Below are positions 46,232 to 56,678 of a DNA stretch of 64,000 nt, piece after piece. Within the stretch, counting starts at the first letter, position 1. The number at the start of each line of letters is the position of its first letter. The position numbers and the translations under genes were made by a program. The notes under the pieces are model-generated. The model saw nothing but the letters and a program-made list of their open reading frames with translations. It was not told the DNA's origin and made no database searches. This DNA comes from Hawksworthiomyces lignivorus (taxonomy: Eukaryota; Ascomycota; Sordariomycetes; Ophiostomatales; Ophiostomataceae): contig NTMA01000094.1 in NCBI GenBank assembly GCA_002917075.1, positions 1 to 64,000 of the forward strand. Direction: 5' to 3'.

Positions 46232-48102
46232 GGTGGGCGGGCGGAGCGAACGTGCAGCAAGGGAGTGAGACGCACAGAGATGATGAGAGGTGGAAATACG
46301 CAAGGACTCTGAAGAGCAATTTAAGATAGAAGAAAAGAAAGAGGGAAAGCCAACGAGGGGGGAGAAGACGCCAGCAAAAAATTCAAAAGCGAATATGCAG
46401 ACGGTGGAGAAGAGATGGGAAGCGAAAAGGTGAAGAGAAGAATATAGCGACTACTATTAATTAGCGAAGTGCCAGAATGCAGAATGCAGAATGCAGAATG
46501 CAGAAAACAGAGTACAGAATGCGGAATACAGAAAACGGCAGGAGCAGTTAGCCGACACGAAAGTGATGGAAGATGGAGAAAATCCGCTAATGGAAAGTGG
46601 GAAGGGATGCGCTTTCCCTGTTTAGTCAGAGGGAACAACTGGCAAGCAATTACGGACTACCAAAAATAATAGCGGCAAAGCGAGGCAGGCGAGGCAATAC
46701 GTCTAGGAAAGAGGGAACGGATGGCGGGTCTGGCCTAAGCACAAGACAAAATTGGATTATTTAGCAAAGCCATTTGTGCCTTTTAGGGATTTTAGCATGA
46801 TATGGGTCTGCGTAGGTAGCAATACACCGCTCAGGTACTGTGGTACTCTATGCTCCGTGCTCCGTACTTTGTAGAGAGCGCTAGGCATAAAGGAATTAGA
46901 CGATTTAAGAATTAAGGGCAGCCTGAAGTGTTTAGGTGGCAGCGGGTCGCAGCGCGGCGGGGTCGTGGAAAATGATCTGGTCAGAGGGGGGCGAAAGCAC
47001 GCATTAGGAGACACATCCTCGTAGTCATCTTACAACTGTCGTTACAACTTCCCCCGTATTAAGTGGATCATCTACGCACTACTCAGCCAGGCAGGCGAGG
47101 GACCGTGGTTGAGCCACGAGAGGCGCGCGACACAGAGACACCATTCTGTGCTGCAAGGAACAGCCTGTGGGGTTCTGCTGCCATGAATACGGAACAGAGG
47201 TGATATGTCATGTACGCATAGGTACATATCCTAGGACGCTGCATCAGATACGTGCACAGAATTGCACATATCTTATCTCACGCTTAGAGAACTATCTCAA
47301 AATCACGGACCAGAAATGCCTGTACATATGCAACATGTCGTTCAAAGGCGCGCACAAAATTGGAGCAGAGTCAAAAAAGAGGCTGGCGGCAGAAGACTCA
47401 CTAGAAGTGGGTCGCGCGTGAACAGATTGTCTCGTGTTGCCAGATACACCACCACAACCACCTGGTCAGGTACATACGTACGAATATTGTGTGCTCAGCC
47501 ACGAATCGCAAGCTTTGCTTCGCGTCCAAGTGACATTTTGTACGGCTTTGCCTCTTAGTAGTGATGTGCCTATCTCAACCTATTTTTATAACAGCACTCT
47601 GTGTCTGGCCATGGTATACGTCCCACAGCGCACCACGGACGCGTTCTGGCATCACTCACCCGGGGCGTGAGCAGTCGAATTTGCTGGTCAGGTAGCTTCG
47701 ATGTGGTAAAGCTAGACTTATTCTCTTTCTGAAATCGATCAGTATCGCCGGACGTGCATGTCCATTATCTTGACGCCGGTGCACCAGCAGCTAAGCCGTC
47801 GGTCAGAGACGATATATTCACTGTAGACAACATGTTGTGGAAGGATGAAATAATCGAGTACCTATGTTGCAATTAGAGTATCATCTGTGAGGATATCTCC
47901 GATTGTTAAGATGACGTTCTTGCTAACGAGTGTGGCTAGATTAGATTAGAGATATTTACTATTAGTGTTATATAAAAGCAGGATTTTCTATACATTTAAT
48001 ATATGGTGCAAGATCTGGTTGAACACGTTCATAAGCTTTCGAGAGTAAAAGCCAGTCTGGATTTATTATAGACAGCTAAAAAAAAAAATCCTATTTAAAT
48101 TG
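46232..48102. other. intergenic, with a 7-bp minisatellite
   Basis: 1.9 kb. The left part is the ArfGAP promoter and leader; the remainder shows no coding signal. A minisatellite lies at 46473-46535. Confidence 0.5.
46473..46535 (+). repeat. AGAATGC minisatellite
   Basis: Tandem AGAATGC (four clean copies, then degraded AGAAAAC/AGAGTAC/AGAATGC/GGAATAC units). Noncoding. Confidence 0.85.
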
Positions 48103-48570
48103 TTAACCATCCTTGTGGTTGTCAGCTTTTGAAGATAGAATCATTCCCAGCTGCCCCGGAGCAGCTTCGACAAATCCGTTTCTCTGATACAGTCTTCTCC
48201 CAGCCTCATCTGCAAAAAGTGAGATGTAAGGCTTGCCGTCCTGTGGAGCTGAGAGAGATATTTTCTGCAAAAGCTTCTTTAGGATGGAATCTCCGAGACC
48301 CTTCCGTTGGTGGTCTGGATGAACTGCCATGTCGGCAATATGAAAATACCATCCACCATCGCCGATAATGCGACCCATGCCGACAATCATATTGTCAGTT
48401 TCACAGGTCACAAAGCATCCGTACCAACTCCCTTTGGAGACTTCGCTGGCCTGAGATATTGTTTTCGCTGAAAGCCCAGCTGTTGATCTGAGGCTCAAGT
48501 AATCTGACACTGGAGGGTATCCATCATGGATGAAGTACCCGGGCGCTATAGATGAAGCACCAACGGACAT
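48103..48570 (-). CDS. GNAT-family N-acetyltransferase
   Basis: Acetyl-CoA-dependent N-acetyltransferase, substrate unknown. Single exon, 155 residues from the ATG at 48570. The frame continues upstream 32 codons to a TTG, without an ATG. The GNAT core is visible: beta-strand 4 and helix 3 as ADMAVHPDHQRKGLGDSIL (pyrophosphate-binding Q-R-K-G-L-G), preceded by the MGRIIGDGGWYFHI strand, and a late GRRLYQRNGFVEA motif (motif B). The compact size and plain domain resemble bacterial-type GNATs common in fungi. Neighbours are unrelated, and no regulatory clue was found. Confidence 0.85.
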   Translation of the reverse strand: MSVGASSIAPGYFIHDGYPPVSDYLSLRSTAGLSAKTISQASEVSKGSWYGCFVTCETDNMIVGMGRIIGDGGWYFHIADMAVHPDHQRKGLGDSILKKLLQKISLSAPQDGKPYISLFADEAGRRLYQRNGFVEAAPGQLGMILSSKADNHKDG

Positions 48571-48911
48571 TGCTGCTAAGGCTGATGAGTTGCGCTGATT
48601 TGCGAACTTGGGTGACCTTTTAAAAATTGTCTTCAAGCTGATTCGTCGAGTTTTTATACAAAACAAATAAAATTATTTGAAGTAAGAAACCAAGAGATTT
48701 TGCTGCATGGGAGGAAAATTGGTAACGACTAAAACTATTCAATACAGTGTACGGAAAGTAAGCGGCTGCCTGGACTTGAGTACTCTGGGCCTGCACGTGA
48801 GTAGTGGATCATAACTTTCTTTGACTTCAGACGAGAGATGTGAGTTGGATTAATTTTTTACTTAGTGTAGTATAATGGAGTAACACAGTAGTAGGTTTTG
48901 CAATTTTCTTA
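48571..48911. promoter_or_regulatory. intergenic between GNAT gene and orphan gene
   Basis: Short AT-rich divergent spacer, no gene. A CACGTGAG element lies at 48794-48801. Confidence 0.3.
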
Positions 48912-49429
48912 ATGTATCAACAAACAGAGGACACAACCGACACTCTTTCGAATGCTGAGAAATCCGGAGCGCGTCAAAAATTCGAGATCTCTTACAAAGT
49001 CGAGATCTCCGAAAACGCTCAGAATTTCGAGCTTCAAAACATTAACCTAGGTGAGAATCATCTCTCTAATGCCTTTATACACCTAGCCGTCTTTATTTTG
49101 GAATCATATATGATTCATCTTAGTGTCATGCTGAAGAAAGGAAAAAAAGGTGCTAGGGTATAGTACGACACATTTCTCTTCTTCCTAAACCCTTTTGTTA
49201 TACCTCAGACCCAACTAGCGGAACTGAACTCGTTTTTACAAGAGAGGGAGTCAGAAAGACTCTTTCACAGTCGATGAACCCATATTTATGCCCTGAAAAC
49301 AATTCCAATACCTTCTCTGCCGTAGAGAATAACACGGGGGAAGAAACCGAAGTTATAATAACACACAGGGTCACTTTCCCTGAAATGAATCTCAGTTTCG
49401 GCATTGCCAGCGTGGGCATTGATAGTTAG
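48912..49429 (+). CDS. unrecognised two-exon gene, 119 residues
   Basis: Exon 1 is 48912-49050 and exon 2 is 49209-49429. The donor is CTAG|GTGAGA and the acceptor TACCTCAG, and joining keeps the frame to a TAG. The protein begins MYQQTEDTTDTLSN. It has strongly alternating hydrophobic/polar stretches (KFEISYKVEISE, TEVIITHRVTFPEM) that predict beta strands, one Cys, no signal peptide and no membrane helix. I recognise no family. Support is the clean splice pair and an open second exon of 73 codons in AT-rich DNA. It could still be chance, and a transcript would settle it. It may be a small orphan gene. Confidence 0.45.
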
Positions 49430-50170
49430 GACAGCCAAGACGAACTAAAATATCCTTAAAATTTGTCTCCTGGTCAAAAGGGGGGATTGTTCGTGCTGAC
49501 GAGCGGCATCACTTTTATTTTGCCATTTGCGTTGTGCATCTTTGATCAGGCGGGAATTTTCTGCGTAGCATAGAAATAAAATAAATAAATGTGTAATTTA
49601 TAGTATGTACAGGGAATCTCATGAGTTTTACTCCCAGACATATTCCGAATTTTTACAGATATCTATAAAAACTTTGAATAGAGCAATTTTTTACATTTGA
49701 ACCCGATAGTTACGGATATATCTTCTATAGATTGAGATTTAGATTTAGCAAAATCAAGTGCATCTTTTATACGAAAGCAATGGCCACTGGGACAACATCT
49801 GTGCGGTATCTAGGGAGGGGAGAGCATTGGCTTCAATCTCATCATTCCCATTTCCTCTATCACTTTCAATAAAAATAGCACAATATATACGTATTCAGCT
49901 TTTGAGATATACTGGCAGAAGCCATTATAGTCGCTTCTTTCTCATTTTTTTATGTAACTTGTTTATTTTATACAAAGCTGCCATAAGAGCAAAGTTAAAA
50001 ATTTTCAGAACTCTGTTCTGAAGATCCAATATACACACTTTTGTCGTCCTTCTCCCTCATTAAAATACAGGGAATCCGGTCGAATTTATTTTCATCATTC
50101 CATCACCGCCTGCGCCTACGATCAACTGCACGCGACCGTGTAGGGCCATCGATTGATATTTGGACGCGGG
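49430..50170. other. AT-rich intergenic, no supported gene
   Basis: No conserved frame. 3' flank of two converging genes. Confidence 0.45.
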
Positions 50171-50918
50171 TTACTCGTCTAAATTTTGTTAGCTGGGGTT
50201 TATTATAAGTATGTTGGTGGGCAGGAGGAAATCAAGACATACCGGCTTCCCGAGCGGCGACTGCGGCACCAGCACACTCAGCAGCGGTGGTGGTCGTCGT
50301 CTTGGTCTTCTTGCCGGCGTGGTGGCGAGCTTCAAGCTCAGCATCCCGGGCAGCAACGGCAGCTCCAGCGCAGGCAGCAGATTCTGCGTTTGCGTTGGCA
50401 GTAGTGGTCTTGGTCTTCTTGCCGGCGTGGTGACGGGCCTCAAGTTCAACATCCCGAGCAGCGACTGCGGCACCAGCACACTCAGCAGCAGTGGTGGTGG
50501 TGGTCTTGGTCTTCTTGCCGGCATGGTGGCGAGCCTCAAGCTCAGCATCCCGGGCAGCAACGGCAGCTCCAGCGCAGGCAGCAGATTCTGCGTTTGCGTT
50601 GGCAGTGGTGGTCTTGGTCTTCTTGCCGGCATGGTGACGGGCCTCAAGCTCCACGTCCCGTGCGGCCACTGCAGCACCAGCGCAGTCGGCGGCGGCGGCG
50701 TTGGCCGTCGTGGTCTTGGTCTTCTTGCCAGCGTGGTGACGACGGGCGATGGCCGCATCCGCCACGCACGCGGATGACTCTGCGACTGCAGCAGCTGTAG
50801 ACGTAGCTGCTACGGCAGCGGTCTTGGTCTTGTTGGTCTTCTTGCCCGCATGGTGGCGCGGCTCGATAGCCATGGCGGCCACCGACGTAGCAAGTGCGAG
50901 GATGTGGAGAAACTTCAT
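50171..50918 (-). CDS. secreted repeat protein with six RHHAGKK units
   Basis: The preferred model has exon 1 at 50918-50243 and an 8-nt terminal exon at 50178-50171, joined by an intron (G|GTATGT, branch GCTAAC, acceptor TTTAG). It gives 227 residues ending AAREADE; without splicing the frame ends at 50232 after MS. A clear signal peptide (MKFLHILALATSVAAMA) is followed by six tandem repeats of about 32-39 residues. Each starts RHHAGKKT, continues with a Lys/Thr then Ala/Asn-rich stretch with one Cys (SAACAGAAVAAR or AAECAGAAVAAR), and most end with D-A/V-ELEA. One Arg-Arg and a Lys-Lys in every unit are potential kexin-like sites. There is no membrane segment or GPI-type tail. It could be a processed multi-peptide precursor, a His-rich metal-binding secreted protein or a wall protein. 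It is not an assigned family. Confidence 0.75.
50251..50658 (-). repeat. two 204-bp higher-order repeats within the secreted repeat gene
   Basis: 50251-50454 and 50455-50658 are tandem copies, each two RHHAGKK units (36 + 32 residues). By eye they differ at about 11 positions, and every difference I translated is silent. Confidence 0.85.
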
Positions 50919-53659
50919 TTTGTCGGAAGAATGCTGAAGAAGGAAAAAAAAAAAAAAATCAGAAAAAGTTAAGTATAAAATGAAAGAAAAGAGATGAGAC
51001 AAAAGTGTAATTGGAAAGAAGAAGAGAAAAGGACCAGCCAGAGATGTATATGAGAAGAAGCGAATGGTGAGAATACTACAAACAAAGTAACAGAAGACAA
51101 GAAGCAGATGGGCTTTATTTATACAATTATGTTCGCTCTTGCATTGTGGAAGCGCTTCGCGGAACAAGCTTATGAAAAAAGCTTCGCCTTCACCCAAAGT
51201 GGGAAGCGAGGCCGGCGCCCCTTTGCGAGAACGTAGTATTGGTATGAGATGAACGTACGCGACATTTGGCATGTCTGAAGCTTCCACTGCTTGTAGTGGA
51301 GAGCGGTTTCGAATCACACAGGGATCTACCGAAGAGCGATGGGGTTGCCATCATTCTGTCCATCATTGTCTATCACTGAACATCACTGAGCATCACTGAG
51401 CATCACTGAGCATCATTGAGCATCGACGAGCATCAGCGTCGATCCGAGACCGTAGATCAAAAGGGGTGGTTTGTGCATGTATCAGAATTCTGGCAAATGA
51501 AAAGGCATCTTTGCACTTCGCTTCCCCACCATTGGCAGTCTCCGCGATGCTTGGCTTTCGGCAGGGGAGGAGTTGTTTTGTGGGGTTTGGTTTGGTCCCC
51601 TGGTTCCCTGCTGCCGGTATTCATTGGATCTGGACAATTAATCGCTGCTACCGTCGCTCTAACCAGGATTGGTTGAGGCTTACGAAAACGCGTCCCCCTC
51701 CATAACAAGTTACAGTTCGGTTTTGCCCCCTACAGACATGGGTTTCCGCTATGCTCACAGACGCTATTTTTATAGCCAGGAGGCTCTCCTAATGTGGAAC
51801 CGTGTTGTTTGGGCTTTGGTCTCTTCTCTGGCGTGTTTCGTAATACCCCATATTACAGCTTCCTACTGGAAGATTTCTTCACTTTTTTACTAGGCATTGA
51901 CCAAACAAGTATGCTTGCACTTGTAGAAGCATAATCCAAAAACAAAATCCCTGTGAAAAAACACCAAAAATGGCTATAGTTGCCTGCTTTAAAAAAAAGA
52001 AAAGAAAAAGAAAAAGAAAACAGGGGCTAGAACAGCGTCTCCTCGCTTAGACTTGTCCGAGTCATGGTCGTTTCTCTGTCACATCTGGGGGTATTCAATT
52101 TAATTTTAGTCATATGCCTTGTATTATTGAATAAGCTTCACTTCGTAGACTATGCAAGCCTGATTCCTATCCCTTCACAGTGAAATTATCATCACAAAAT
52201 CGGCATTATTGCTGAGCGGAGCTGTGTCGGAGAGCGATCCATCGTAGTGTATAAAACTAACTAGCCCAACTAGCCAGACCTGTAACAGTGGGAATGTCAA
52301 CTCCGTGAAGCTTTAAAGAGAGATAAACATAATACGAAACGGGCAAATTATTGGTGGGTGGACTGGCCTTGAAAGGCGTCTCAAGTTGGAAGATGCCACC
52401 GAATCTCCTCAGACAGACGCCCAATAGAAACAGACTTGAGAAAAGAGATGTGAAATAGGCATTGAGAAGCAGCAGCCCAGAGCAGCAGAGGCAGGCCCAG
52501 TAGTGCTAGCGTCAACCTCGTAGCAGCCGATGCAGCTATGTAGCTGCCAAGATGGCCATGCCACAGTAGATCACTAAAGTTACTTGGGCGCTGACAACAT
52601 AAGCGTCCTGTTGAACATGGGTAACTGGCAGCGAACGAAATTGATAAGGAAAATAAAATGGACAGGAAAATGAGAGACTGCTGCTTTAGAAATAAATAAA
52701 TGCTTTGGTACAAAAGAGCGACATCACTTCAGGATGAGATCGCCTTCAGCAGGGGGGCTGCCTTAAACCAATAACAGCTCGTTCCCGTACCCTTCTGTTG
52801 CATCTAGCACGTGTACTACGACACAAGGAGTATATTCTTCGAGGTGCATCGTGTTTGATAGTCTCATCTTTAGACTAGAGCGTCTGCTCATCTTTTCCTT
52901 AACTTCTTCTGCCTTGTATTATCTCATAGCCCACAATTAACGCTCGCAGCATCGCATCCCTCGCGACGGGTTCATTTAAAGAGCTCACTGCAGCAACGTA
53001 CTAAGTTTCGTCTCGCGAGTGCTACACTGCTACTGCATCCACCGCTATCTTCTTCTCCCTATCCTTCTCCTAGCCGGTTTTCTCTCGCTCTTCAGCCTCT
53101 TTGATTTGCGCCTTCTTCTTTTCTTGTGTTAATTGGGACACTAGCCTATGAGCTGTGACATCGTGAGCCTGCATCTAAGTCTAGGCTTCGTGCGCCACTT
53201 GATGAATGACTAGGTGGGGCTCAAAAAGTTTGCCCTCATATCAGCACGGGCCAAGCCCACAAGCCTTGCTACTGAGCTTGAAAAGTACGCGTATATCTGA
53301 AAGCTGGAGATCATCTCTAGCTGCACGAAACAATCGATTCTCTCAAGCCCTTCACATCTGTAAAAAAAAAAAAAATTATGTATCATACTGCTCATTGCTG
53401 TTCTCTAACAGTAATATATGCTCGAGAGATGACAACTTAACAGAGGTAGGAAATCAATAAATACCAAATGCCAAATACCAACTTAATCGCTTACAGCTAC
53501 CTACTTATAACAGAAAACTAACCTACCTCTGTTTTAGTCTTTCTTCTGTCCCCGTAGTGGTATTATCATACATTTCAATTTATGCAATCCGCCTTTCGTC
53601 CACACTGCTCTAATTTCTTTCCACCAGTCTCTTTCCTCTCTCCTCTCCCCAGCTCCAGG
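50919..53659. other. 2.7-kb intergenic region with short repeats
   Basis: No gene supported. The left end is the promoter/leader of the secreted repeat gene, with an A run at 50946-50957. A 10-bp minisatellite lies at 51371-51437 and a GAAAAA-type purine tract at about 51990-52020. Pyrimidine-rich DNA at 53030-53120 and 53610-53650 precedes the F-box gene. Confidence 0.5.
51371..51437 (+). repeat. CATCACTGAG minisatellite
   Basis: About six and a half units of 10 bp. The central three (51381-51410) are identical and the flanking ones carry one or more changes. Too short-period and spacer-free to be a CRISPR. Confidence 0.9.
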
Positions 53660-54880
53660 ATGGACCCATTTTCCCGTTTGCCTACTGAAGTGTTGATCCT
53701 GGTGCTTAAGAGAGCCCCTGACCTGCCCTCGTTGCACAACCTGCGTGCCGCCTCGCCTGCACTACTGCCTATATTCTACAGTGACAGCCTGACCGTTGAG
53801 ATTGTCCAGACCGTCGTCATCAGATGCATGGGTCCCGAGCCGCGTTACTCTGCACAAATGACGTGCTTGCTCATTGCCCAATGTCCAGCCACCTGGGCTG
53901 AATTTATGGCACGGCCACTGCTGCATGGGCGTACTTATCATGATGTTCCATTACGAGGCGGTTCGGTGACGGCGGTCGCCGTGCGCAAATTCCTGGCGCT
54001 CTCAGTTACCGTCCACGCAGCTGCTCATCGATGTTTAGCAACTCTGCTGGAGCGCTCTGCTGCCTTGTGTCCACGCCGACCCATCGACCGAATGTTCAGC
54101 TACAGGAGAGGGGTGGCCTGGTGGCGAGAGCCCGGAAAGCCACATTTTCCTGCGCCTTTTGTGCCCGACGAACTTGTACAAGACGATGCGGCTATGCGGG
54201 CAGCCGCTGCGCCGCCTGTGCTCTGGGTCGAAGCGCAACGCGTTATCGATGGTGCTTGGCGACTTGCATTCTACTCGGTTCTGCGGAAGGCCCTCCTCGA
54301 CGGAGGCGACCACCACGAGCAGCTTCCCGCCGATATGGAAAGCCCGCTGCATTTATGGCGTAGCCTAGAGTTCACATCCTTTTATGACAACATGACATTG
54401 CAAACGATCATGCAAGCCGAATACCCCACCCGCGGTCTGCCTTTTGTTTTCCAACATCCCCTCTTTCTACGCCTAGCCGATGCCTTTCCGGCCGCCTCGC
54501 TCTCATCCACCTCAGCCGCTGCTAGCTATAACTACTCGCTCTGTGTCTTACCCATGCCGCCTGACTGGAGGGGCCGTCTAGTTTGGATCGGACGATCTCA
54601 TAGGCCTCTATTACATTTGGCAAACGGCACGAATGTCTCTCGATGGCCCATATATTGGGGTAGCAGAGCCCCATATATCATGCTTGGCGTCCTCGTCTGG
54701 GAGTACTCTCGAATGGAAGCCCTCGGGCTCGTGACACCCTTCACTAGACCTTGGCCAAGGAGTGACATAAAAAGCGGCGACATGTACGTCTGGTATAGTC
54801 TGCTGACCGATGATCAGCGCGCCGACCTTCACAAAAGGCAGAAAGATTTGTACGATGCACATCATAGACCAGCAACGTGA
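53660..54880 (+). CDS. F-box-like protein
   Basis: Single exon, 406 residues from the ATG at 53660. An upstream in-frame ATG at 53582 would add 26 residues, but the F-box motif MDPFSRLPTEVLILVLKRAPD begins at 53660, as usual for fungal F-box proteins. The N-terminal F-box (residues 1-40, with LPSLHNLRAASPALLPIF) would bind Skp1 in an SCF ubiquitin ligase. The remaining 360 residues are helical and Trp-rich, with no repeats I recognise, so the substrate is unknown. Fungal accessory genomes carry many such paralogs. No introns, signal or membrane segments. Confidence 0.75.
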   Translation: MDPFSRLPTEVLILVLKRAPDLPSLHNLRAASPALLPIFYSDSLTVEIVQTVVIRCMGPEPRYSAQMTCLLIAQCPATWAEFMARPLLHGRTYHDVPLRGGSVTAVAVRKFLALSVTVHAAAHRCLATLLERSAALCPRRPIDRMFSYRRGVAWWREPGKPHFPAPFVPDELVQDDAAMRAAAAPPVLWVEAQRVIDGAWRLAFYSVLRKALLDGGDHHEQLPADMESPLHLWRSLEFTSFYDNMTLQTIMQAEYPTRGLPFVFQHPLFLRLADAFPAASLSSTSAAASYNYSLCVLPMPPDWRGRLVWIGRSHRPLLHLANGTNVSRWPIYWGSRAPYIMLGVLVWEYSRMEALGLVTPFTRPWPRSDIKSGDMYVWYSLLTDDQRADLHKRQKDLYDAHHRPAT

Positions 54881-55406
54881 ATCTATTAAGATCTAGGGAA
54901 GAATGGGCTAGGTGTGTAGCGGTCGTGCTGGAGTGATATCTGGAAACTACCAGCTTGGCACGACCGAGCCGAAGGCACGCTTCCAGGCCTATTTTGCCGC
55001 TGCACCAGATGAGCCACTTCTTTCGTCGTTATTCAGTGTGACATTACTCTGCCGTGCTCTCTTTCTCGGCGATGCCATAGCTGAGGGCACATTGTTGCAT
55101 TGTTTTCTAAAGGTATTAAACATTGGTACTGCTTAGACACCTGGACGGCTAGGAAAAGGGCACCAAGGCCATCCGCCCGTGGGTCAATTTTGCTAGTCAC
55201 AAAGATAATGGGAGGCTTACTACCGTCTGCATTATGTTTGCACATAAGGCTTCGGGTCAGCTGCATAGCAGCGGCCGCCGAATGCCGTGGTGTGCGTCAT
55301 TAGCAGAGTTGCTACTAGTAGACTATGCGAGTATATAATCCAAATTGATTCCCCCATGATTACATGCTAAATCAGTGTAGTCGCAATAAATCTTTGATTC
55401 CAACCT
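54881..55406. terminator. convergent 3' intergenic region
   Basis: About 525 bp between two converging genes, no gene supported. Confidence 0.4.
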
Positions 55407-56678
55407 CTAGCTGAGTGCGCCGCACGTATGGGGACCGTATTCGGCAACCACGCAGTTTGCTTCACTATCATTATCGAGGACAAAGATTTGATAACTCTCA
55501 CCGCCTGGAGCTACCCGGACCACAATATGGCCTCTACTGCTGCACATATCACCTAGGAAACGCTGATTCACGCGACGGCTCACCGGCGTCATCCCAGTGG
55601 CGAAGACTTGGCGTCTCTTTTCACTCGGCCAGGCCCCGAGCATGCGCTGGAGCTGGGCCATCCCCGGATGGGTGTCGTGCCAAGCGGGAATGATGTAAGC
55701 GGTGGCATCTAGTTCTTTCACGAAGTTGGGTCCGCAGGCATCGAAATATGCATGATGATTAGCAATAGCAACGTCAACTCGGCCCGCTGCTTGCGCCACT
55801 GGTGTTTCGATGTCCATCCAGGGATAGCGGCCGTCATAGGTATCGCAGGTGAGATCGCTTCCTGCATAATAGCGAAAGTTGCCGTAGGAGAGTAGAAAGG
55901 CCACCGAGCATTTATTCTCATCGGGCCACGCCTTGCGCGGCAGTGTCTCAAGATCCGGGAAAAGTGAGCGACTTTCCTCTCCAGTGCCGGTCCACACCCG
56001 GCCGTTGGCAGCGATGGTTCGGATAGAGAATGTCGGGTAATCTTTGGCCGATCGCAGCGAGATCTGGTTGGTGGAACCAACATCAATCTTCTCGACTCGG
56101 CCCCCTGCTTGCCGCCTAGCAGAAAGCCAGGCCAGGTGGTTGGTGGTAAACGGGGCCCGTAGCGGTGGCACCTCATAGTCGGGATAGGCGCGATCAATCA
56201 CTAGCGTTGCAGGCATTATAGCGTCGATATCGCTGAGTCCTGTCCTTTGGAATCCATTATCCATGGCCGTCTGATCAGAATGAACATCACCAACATGGTC
56301 TGGGTGTACGTGCGTTGCGATCAAATAATCGAGTGTCGTGGCGCCGCTAAAGCGCTTGGCGTAGCCTGCCACCTGCTCGCCGGGCCGGGGTGAGTTTCCC
56401 AAGTTGGCAGTGATGGCTGATGTCGCGGAATCATCCCTGACGGTCCCGCAATCAGCCAGAATCGTCGTGCCGTCGGGTCCCATGATGAAGGTGGAGCTAC
56501 CGCATCTGGTATCGATATGGTGAATATCGAGGGTTCCTGGCGTCCACGCGGCCAGCGCTGCTGATTCTTCTTTTTGGGGCATGGTGAGCGTGGATGTGTT
56601 GAAATTGCTTGTTCTGCTGGGTAAAATTGGACACTGCACATTCAAGCCAACGATTGTCTGGATAGCGACTCTACTCAT
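55407..56678 (-). CDS. metallo-beta-lactamase-fold hydrolase, bacterial-like
   Basis: Single uninterrupted exon. The first ATG is at 56678 (423 residues). A second ATG at 56582 (MPQKEES) gives 391 residues and may be the true start, because conserved text begins soon after it. The metal-binding signature THVHPDH is at residues 122-128 counted from the first ATG, with downstream candidate ligands in SDLTCDTYDG and IANHHAYFDA. The N-terminal LDIHHIDTRCGSSTFIMGPDG and ILADCG resemble the ComEC/Rec2-like soluble MBL group found mainly in bacteria. Substrate unknown. No signal peptide is convincing. Lack of introns and the bacterial flavour suggest transfer, which needs a tree. No functional link to neighbours. 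Confidence 0.8.
   Translation of the reverse strand: MSRVAIQTIVGLNVQCPILPSRTSNFNTSTLTMPQKEESAALAAWTPGTLDIHHIDTRCGSSTFIMGPDGTTILADCGTVRDDSATSAITANLGNSPRPGEQVAGYAKRFSGATTLDYLIATHVHPDHVGDVHSDQTAMDNGFQRTGLSDIDAIMPATLVIDRAYPDYEVPPLRAPFTTNHLAWLSARRQAGGRVEKIDVGSTNQISLRSAKDYPTFSIRTIAANGRVWTGTGEESRSLFPDLETLPRKAWPDENKCSVAFLLSYGNFRYYAGSDLTCDTYDGRYPWMDIETPVAQAAGRVDVAIANHHAYFDACGPNFVKELDATAYIIPAWHDTHPGMAQLQRMLGAWPSEKRRQVFATGMTPVSRRVNQRFLGDMCSSRGHIVVRVAPGGESYQIFVLDNDSEANCVVAEYGPHTCGALS

Noticed and set aside
48571..48666. N-terminal extension of the GNAT protein
   Set aside because: It starts at TTG without an ATG; the GNAT core is complete from 48570.
50251..50658. Repeat block as a mobile element or array
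   Set aside because: The repeats are in frame inside a signal-peptide gene and preserve the amino-acid sequence.
51371..51437. CRISPR-like array of short repeats
   Set aside because: Adjacent 10-bp units without spacers in eukaryotic DNA; an ordinary minisatellite.
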